Source: Bacillota bacterium (GTDB lineage Bacteria > Bacillota > Clostridia > Oscillospirales > Acutalibacteraceae). Taken from it: DNA of 9,918 bases. The translations under genes and the position numbers were made by a program. The notes under the pieces are model-generated. The model ran no database searches and was not told where the DNA came from. It was given only the letters and a program-made list of their open reading frames with translations. This document shows positions 6,277 to 9,918 of the stretch, piece after piece (the first letter of the stretch is position 1; every line of letters starts with the position of its first letter). The stretch is taken from assembly GCA_023417635.1 (NCBI GenBank), contig JAEZFF010000092.1:1-9918 (forward strand), written 5' to 3'.

Positions 6277-6795
6277 ATGAATGAATCTTATGAAATGCTG
6301 CTGAAACGGCGCACAATCCGTGCGTTCCGCCCAGACGCCATCCCGGACGAAACCCTCGAAAAAATTCTTACAGCCGGTAAGTATGCTCCATCTGCCATGG
6401 GAATGCAGAACCGGCATTTTACCGTGATCCGAAATCAGGATCTCCTGAAAGATATTGTCACTGCAACGAAAAAGCATGGTGGAAAATTCCGGCCCGGCCA
6501 TACCCCGTTTTACAACGCACCCTGCGTGATTGTTCTTTCCGCGCCGGAAAGTTTTGCACTTAACCGGGAAGATGCGGCCTGCGCCCTGCAGAACATTTTG
6601 CTTGCGGCGTATGCACTCGGCCTTGGCGGCTGCTATATCTGCTCGGTTTTGCCCGGCCTGCGCGACCCGGCAATTCTCGCACGCCTCAGCCTGCCCGCCG
6701 GCTACGCGCCTTACGGCTGCGCCAGCCTCGGATTCCCGGCAGAAGGAGCGGCAGAGCCGAAGCCCCGCCGTACAAACGACATTACATTTCTTTAA
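6277..6795 (+). CDS. Nitroreductase-family FMN oxidoreductase
   Basis: Nitroreductase-family proteins are cytoplasmic FMN enzymes that reduce nitro compounds, quinones, flavins or enones with NAD(P)H; the natural substrate here is unknown. The 172-residue protein begins with the FMN-phosphate-binding pattern RRTIRAF (11-17), followed by APSAMGMQNRHF (37-48), where family members carry PSA-x-N-x-Q. A GLGGCYI segment (115-121) and SLGFPAE (150-156) complete the usual set. AGGAGG at 6264-6269 lies seven bases before the ATG. At 172 residues it is at the short end of the family, but both ends look complete. It has its own promoter. A downstream flavodoxin gene suggests a redox theme, but shared transcription is not shown. 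Confidence 0.92.
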   Translation: MNESYEMLLKRRTIRAFRPDAIPDETLEKILTAGKYAPSAMGMQNRHFTVIRNQDLLKDIVTATKKHGGKFRPGHTPFYNAPCVIVLSAPESFALNREDAACALQNILLAAYALGLGGCYICSVLPGLRDPAILARLSLPAGYAPYGCASLGFPAEGAAEPKPRRTNDITFL

Positions 6796-6804
6796 AAAAG
6801 GAAC

Positions 6805-6826
6805 GGGCAGGCTTTAATGCCTGCCC
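6805..6826. terminator. GC-rich hairpin after the nitroreductase gene
   Basis: GGGCAGGC (6805-6812) and GCCTGCCC (6819-6826) form a perfect 8-bp hairpin with a six-base loop, nine bases past the stop codon. On the plus strand no T-run follows, so it is a poor intrinsic terminator; it may protect the mRNA 3' end or end transcription weakly. On the minus strand a run of six T follows five bases later, but no minus-strand gene upstream needs it. Confidence 0.4.
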
Positions 6827-6844
6827 TAACAGGGAGTTCCAAAA

Positions 6845-6865
6845 CTGCGATGCAGTGATTAATCA
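6845..6865. other. Two adjacent small palindromes upstream of the flavodoxin gene
   Basis: CTGC-GAT-GCAG (6845-6855) is directly followed by the perfect 10-bp palindrome TGATTAATCA (6856-6865). They lie in the 157-base gap between the nitroreductase and flavodoxin genes, where I see no convincing promoter. They could be a regulator binding site or chance; no regulator is recognisable from them. Confidence 0.25.
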
Positions 6866-6952
6866 ATGAATCTCTCTGCCGCTAATTAGAGTATGCAGAA
6901 ATGCTTCGGGTATGAATTCCATTTTTTGTAATTTACCAAGAAGGGTGTAATT

Positions 6953-7480
6953 TTGAAGACTTTGATTCTTTACGGAACCACGCATGGCTCAACCGCTTTC
7001 TGTGCCAAGAAGCTCGCAGCGGAGCTTGGCTCGGCCGAAACTACGGAGCTGAAGCATTTTTCAGGCAGCATCGCTCCTTACGACTGCATTATCATTGGTT
7101 CGCCAATTTACGGCGGCTCTGTGCTGAAAGAAGTACGCAGTTTCTGCAAGGCAGACCGTACCGCACTGCTGCAGAAAAAATTTGCTGTCTTTTTTTCTTG
7201 CCTTTCAGAAAGTGAAACGAGCGTTAAAAATTATCTCTCACAGAACTTTTCAAAAGAACTTGCCGCTCACACACTTGCCTGTGCCTCGCTTGGCGGTGCC
7301 TTCTATTTTACAAAGCTCAATTTTCTGGAGCGGGCCATTGACCGCGGCCTTGCCAAAGGATATGCGAACTCCATGGGCATTGCTGTACCGGATGGAAAAA
7401 GTGACTTCGTGACTGTCACGGATGAAAAAGTGAAACATTTTGCGGAAAAAATCAAAAAAGCCGCCGGAGATGGCCAATGA
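6953..7480 (+). CDS. Flavodoxin-domain protein
   Basis: This is a probable cytoplasmic FMN-binding electron carrier or flavodoxin-like oxidoreductase; some relatives (HemG type) oxidise protoporphyrinogen, which cannot be claimed here. The 175-residue protein begins MKTLILYGTTHGSTAFCAKKL, with the phosphate-binding loop TTHGST at residues 9-14. The second flavin-contacting region, IIIGSPIYGGSVL, is at 46-58, followed by the FFSCLSE strand. The start codon is TTG at 6953: it gives the expected beta-strand-first N-terminus, AAGGGTG (6941-6947) lies just upstream, and no ATG or GTG in this frame fits. TTG suggests modest translation. Its stop overlaps the HAD gene start as ATGA, so the two are translationally coupled. 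Confidence 0.88.
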   Translation: MKTLILYGTTHGSTAFCAKKLAAELGSAETTELKHFSGSIAPYDCIIIGSPIYGGSVLKEVRSFCKADRTALLQKKFAVFFSCLSESETSVKNYLSQNFSKELAAHTLACASLGGAFYFTKLNFLERAIDRGLAKGYANSMGIAVPDGKSDFVTVTDEKVKHFAEKIKKAAGDGQ

Positions 7481-8301
7481 GTATTCGACTGATTGCCACC
7501 GACATGGATGGCACCTTACTTCGTTCGGATAAAACTGTTTCTAAGCGGACGGTACGCGTCCTAAGCAAGGCAATTCAAAAAGGCTGTGTTTTTGTTCCGG
7601 CTACCGGCCGTGTAGCTAAAATGCTGCCAAAAGCGGCCGCGTCAATTCCGGGCGTGTGCTGGGCCATTACTTCAAACGGCGCGTCTGTGCTGAACCTGAA
7701 AACCAACACTCCCATTTTTACTGACCTTATGACGGAAGAACAGTCAAACCGCATCCTTACGAAGCTTTGCGCCACGGGTTACCTGACGGAAGCATACTGC
7801 GGCGGGGTTCCTTACTCAGAGCACAAAGCGCTGGATCGGCTGCTGAAGTTGAACCCGCCGGAATTGGTTGTGCGCCTTGTGAGTGAATCGCAGGTTTTTG
7901 TGGACAGCCTTCCGGAGTTTATTGCTTCACATAGAGCACGGCTGGAAAAAGTCAATATGCCCTACCTTCCGGATGCTCCACGAAAGCAGCTTTACCAAGA
8001 ACTGAGCCAATGCACGGAATTTTCCATTTGCTCTTCGTGCAGCACAAATATTGAAATTAATAAAGCCGGGTGCAGCAAGGGAAGAGCACTGAAATTTTTA
8101 TGTGAAAAGCTCGGAATTTTACCGGAAGAGGTTATGGCGGAAGGCGACGGCGGGAATGATATGAGTATGCTGAAATACGCCGGACTGGCCGTTGCCATGC
8201 AGAACGCGGAAAAGGAAGTCCTCGCTCAGGCTGATTTTATTACGAAATCGAATGACGAAGATGGTGCAGCCGTGGCTGTAGAAAAATTCGTACTCGTATA
8301 A
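7477..8301 (+). CDS. Cof-type HAD-IIB hydrolase (sugar/nucleotide phosphatase family)
   Basis: This is a cytoplasmic Mg2+-dependent phosphatase of the haloacid dehalogenase superfamily; Cof relatives dephosphorylate sugar phosphates, flavin mononucleotide or thiamine intermediates, and specificity is not predictable here. The 274-residue protein has motif I DMDGTLL with nucleophile Asp9 and acid/base Asp11, the ATGR segment near residue 43, TSNGA near residue 66, the motif III lysine in SKG (Lys201) and motif IV GDGGND (223-228) with Asp224 and Asp228 for Mg2+. The C2-type cap lies between about residues 85 and 190. The ATG sits in the ATGA overlap with the flavodoxin stop. Pairing with a flavodoxin would suit a flavin-phosphate substrate, but this is speculation. 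A hairpin follows the stop. Confidence 0.93.
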   Translation: MSIRLIATDMDGTLLRSDKTVSKRTVRVLSKAIQKGCVFVPATGRVAKMLPKAAASIPGVCWAITSNGASVLNLKTNTPIFTDLMTEEQSNRILTKLCATGYLTEAYCGGVPYSEHKALDRLLKLNPPELVVRLVSESQVFVDSLPEFIASHRARLEKVNMPYLPDAPRKQLYQELSQCTEFSICSSCSTNIEINKAGCSKGRALKFLCEKLGILPEEVMAEGDGGNDMSMLKYAGLAVAMQNAEKEVLAQADFITKSNDEDGAAVAVEKFVLV

Positions 8302-8320
8302 ATTTATGGAACGACAAGTA

Positions 8321-8350
8321 ACGGAGCCTGCCGGAAGCAGGTTCCGTTTT
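8321..8350 (+). terminator. Hairpin with short T-run between HAD and adenine deaminase genes
   Basis: Arms 8321-8331 and 8337-8347 form an 11-bp stem with one G-U pair and a five-base loop, ending in only four T (8347-8350). It is likely an intrinsic terminator of moderate strength for the flavodoxin-HAD unit. The adenine deaminase ATG is only 34 bases beyond it and I see no promoter in that gap. Some read-through, or a promoter within the HAD 3' end, would be needed to express the deaminase. Confidence 0.65.
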
Positions 8351-8384
8351 GCTATATCAAAATAAAGATGCAGGAGGAAGCCGT

Positions 8385-9918
8385 ATGGATGCTGAGGAGA
8401 AAAAACGACTGATGGCGTGCGCTCTTGGAGAATACGAGCCTGATTTTGTCCTGAAAAACGCCGCCATAGCAGATGTTTTCACCGAAACGCTTTTTAACGG
8501 TGATATTGCTGTTTTGAATGGGCGAATTGCCGGAGTTGGGGAATACTCTGCAAAAATAGAGGTTGACTGTACCGGCAAAACCGTTGTGCCTGGATTTATT
8601 GACTCCCATATGCACCTTGAATCTTCCATGACGTCGCCCGCACTTTTGGCGCCGCTCCTGCTGGCGCACGGCACATCAACTGTAATAGCCGACCCACATG
8701 AAATTGCAAACGTCTGCGGCCTGGAAGGCATCCGCTGGCTGATGCGCGACAGTGCGAAAACACCGCTTGATGTTTTCTTTGCCCTTCCCTCCTGCGTTCC
8801 GCTGAGCAAAGAAGACCACAATGGCGCCGTTTTTGGGCCGGGCGATATGAAAAAGCTCTGCCGCAGCCCCCGTGTTTCCGGCCTTGGCGAAGTGATGAAT
8901 GCCGACGCGCTGATTTCCGGAAGCGATGACCTCCTGAAAAAGATTGAACTGATGCAGGGCGGAACCATCGACGGCCACTCCCCCGGCTTTACCGGAAAGC
9001 GCCTGCAGGCTTACCATGCAGCCGGCGTACAGACCGAGCATGAATGTTCCACCTGGGAAGAGGCACGCGAACGCCTGCGCGCCGGATTTTACCTTCAGGT
9101 GCGCGAAGGTTCCGCAGCAAAGAACCTGACGGCGATTCTAAGCGGCGCTTTGAAGGAAGGGGTTTCATTTGACCGCTTCCTCTTCTGCACGGATGATGCT
9201 CATCTGGACGACACAGCCAAAAACGGGCACATTGACCGGAACATCCGCATGGCGATTGCACTTGGCATGAACCCGGTCACTGCCGTAAAAATTGCCACGC
9301 TGAACGCGGCACGCGCCTACGGTTTCCGTGACCGCGGCGCTGTCACTTCCGGTTACCGTGCGGACCTTGTTGTGCTTGACGACTTGAAATCCGTTGCAAT
9401 CCATGAAGTCTACAAAGACGGCATTTCGCTGGATGAACTGCCGAAAGCATTCCCGAAGACGCGCGTCAGCTATGACCTGCGGCACAGCGTACACATCCCG
9501 AAGCTGCAGAAAAGCTGCCTGAAGCTGAAGGCGGAACAGAGTTTCCCCGTAATTGGCCTTGTACCAGGACAGCTTATCACGAAGAAAATTATGCTTCCGC
9601 TTCCGCAGAAAGACGGCTACTTCACCCCTTCCGGCGACATCTTAAAAATTGCCGTCGTCCAGCGGCATGACGGTTCCGGCCGAATAGGCGTCGGCGCAGT
9701 GAAAGGCTTCGGGCTGAAAAACGGTGCGGCGGCTTCCACCGTCGGCCACGACGCACACAACCTGATTGTAATCGGTGACAGCGACGCCGATATGCTCACC
9801 GCCGTAGAAGAGCTGAAATCCTGCGACGGTGGGTACACGCTCGTGAGCGGCGGAAAGCCCGTAAAGACCATTCCGCTCGAAGTAGCCGGCCTCTTTACCG
9901 ATGACTGCAGCATAAACC
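8385..9918 (+). CDS. ade: Adenine deaminase (3' end beyond the window)
   Basis: This enzyme converts adenine to hypoxanthine and ammonia in cytoplasmic purine salvage. 511 codons are visible; family members are about 570-600 residues, so the last part is missing. The amidohydrolase fold is complete: metal-binding HMH at 75-77 in GFIDSHMHLESS, ADPHEIANV at 103-110, Glu169 in GEVMN, His198 in DGHSPG, His219 in EHECS, and CTDDAH (268-273) with catalytic Asp. NAARAYG and GYRADLVVLDDL close the barrel. The C-terminal adenine-deaminase domain is present (VGAVKGFGLK, then ASTVGHDAHNLIV). AGGAGG at 8372-8377 lies seven bases before the ATG. Family members usually have CTDDRHP where this one has CTDDAHL, a mild divergence. 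I see no purine riboswitch upstream. Confidence 0.95.
   Translation, partial: MDAEEKKRLMACALGEYEPDFVLKNAAIADVFTETLFNGDIAVLNGRIAGVGEYSAKIEVDCTGKTVVPGFIDSHMHLESSMTSPALLAPLLLAHGTSTVIADPHEIANVCGLEGIRWLMRDSAKTPLDVFFALPSCVPLSKEDHNGAVFGPGDMKKLCRSPRVSGLGEVMNADALISGSDDLLKKIELMQGGTIDGHSPGFTGKRLQAYHAAGVQTEHECSTWEEARERLRAGFYLQVREGSAAKNLTAILSGALKEGVSFDRFLFCTDDAHLDDTAKNGHIDRNIRMAIALGMNPVTAVKIATLNAARAYGFRDRGAVTSGYRADLVVLDDLKSVAIHEVYKDGISLDELPKAFPKTRVSYDLRHSVHIPKLQKSCLKLKAEQSFPVIGLVPGQLITKKIMLPLPQKDGYFTPSGDILKIAVVQRHDGSGRIGVGAVKGFGLKNGAAASTVGHDAHNLIVIGDSDADMLTAVEELKSCDGGYTLVSGGKPVKTIPLEVAGLFTDDCSIN

Noticed and set aside
8302..8384. Purine riboswitch ahead of adenine deaminase
   Set aside because: The 83-base gap is occupied by a simple hairpin; no three-way junction core or conserved loop sequences are present.
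8357..8968. 203-codon open frame on the minus strand
   Set aside because: It is opposite the adenine deaminase, whose motifs are continuous on the plus strand; this is a Ser-rich shadow frame.

Overview
The window looks like chromosomal DNA of a low-to-mid GC Gram-positive anaerobe, most likely a Clostridia member and perhaps Oscillospirales. The evidence is strong AGGAGG-type ribosome binding sites, sigma-A-like promoters, a T-box riboswitch, a DUF1540 cysteine protein, and an rpsB-tsf pair with Firmicutes-like protein sequences. The lineage below class level is a guess. I see no mobile element, CRISPR array, tRNA or rRNA, and most genes belong to well-known families.

Layout. Bases 1-1230 (minus strand) hold the translation operon rpsB-tsf, with tsf cut by the window edge. 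Its extended -10 promoter is followed by a roughly 100-nt leader that folds into a long nested hairpin, and the rpsB ribosome binding site lies in a second small hairpin. This is the layout expected of r-protein autoregulation. Bases 1255-1652 (minus) hold a 109-residue protein with two DUF1540 cysteine motifs and its own terminator.

Bases 1780-4972 (plus) are the best-regulated unit. A near-consensus promoter leads into a complete T-box riboswitch with Stem I, Stem III, a T-box sequence and a 17-bp terminator. Then come a lipoprotein binding protein, a membrane permease and an ATPase of the TrpXYZ-type amino-acid ABC importer family. Uncharged tRNA should open transcription of the importer. 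The specifier codon is most likely UGG (tryptophan), but the register is not certain. A bidirectional terminator at 5000-5053 separates this operon from a convergent EamA-type transporter gene (5068-6078, minus).

Bases 6200-9918 (plus) carry a series of small metabolic genes. They are a nitroreductase-family flavoprotein with its own promoter, a flavodoxin-domain protein that starts with TTG, a Cof-type HAD phosphatase coupled to it by an ATGA overlap, a hairpin, and an adenine deaminase cut by the window end. The flavodoxin and HAD genes are clearly co-transcribed. Whether the nitroreductase and adenine deaminase share that transcript is open. The most interesting parts are the RNA leaders (rpsB and the T-box) and a Trp-Trp codon pair lying in frame just upstream of the transporter gene.
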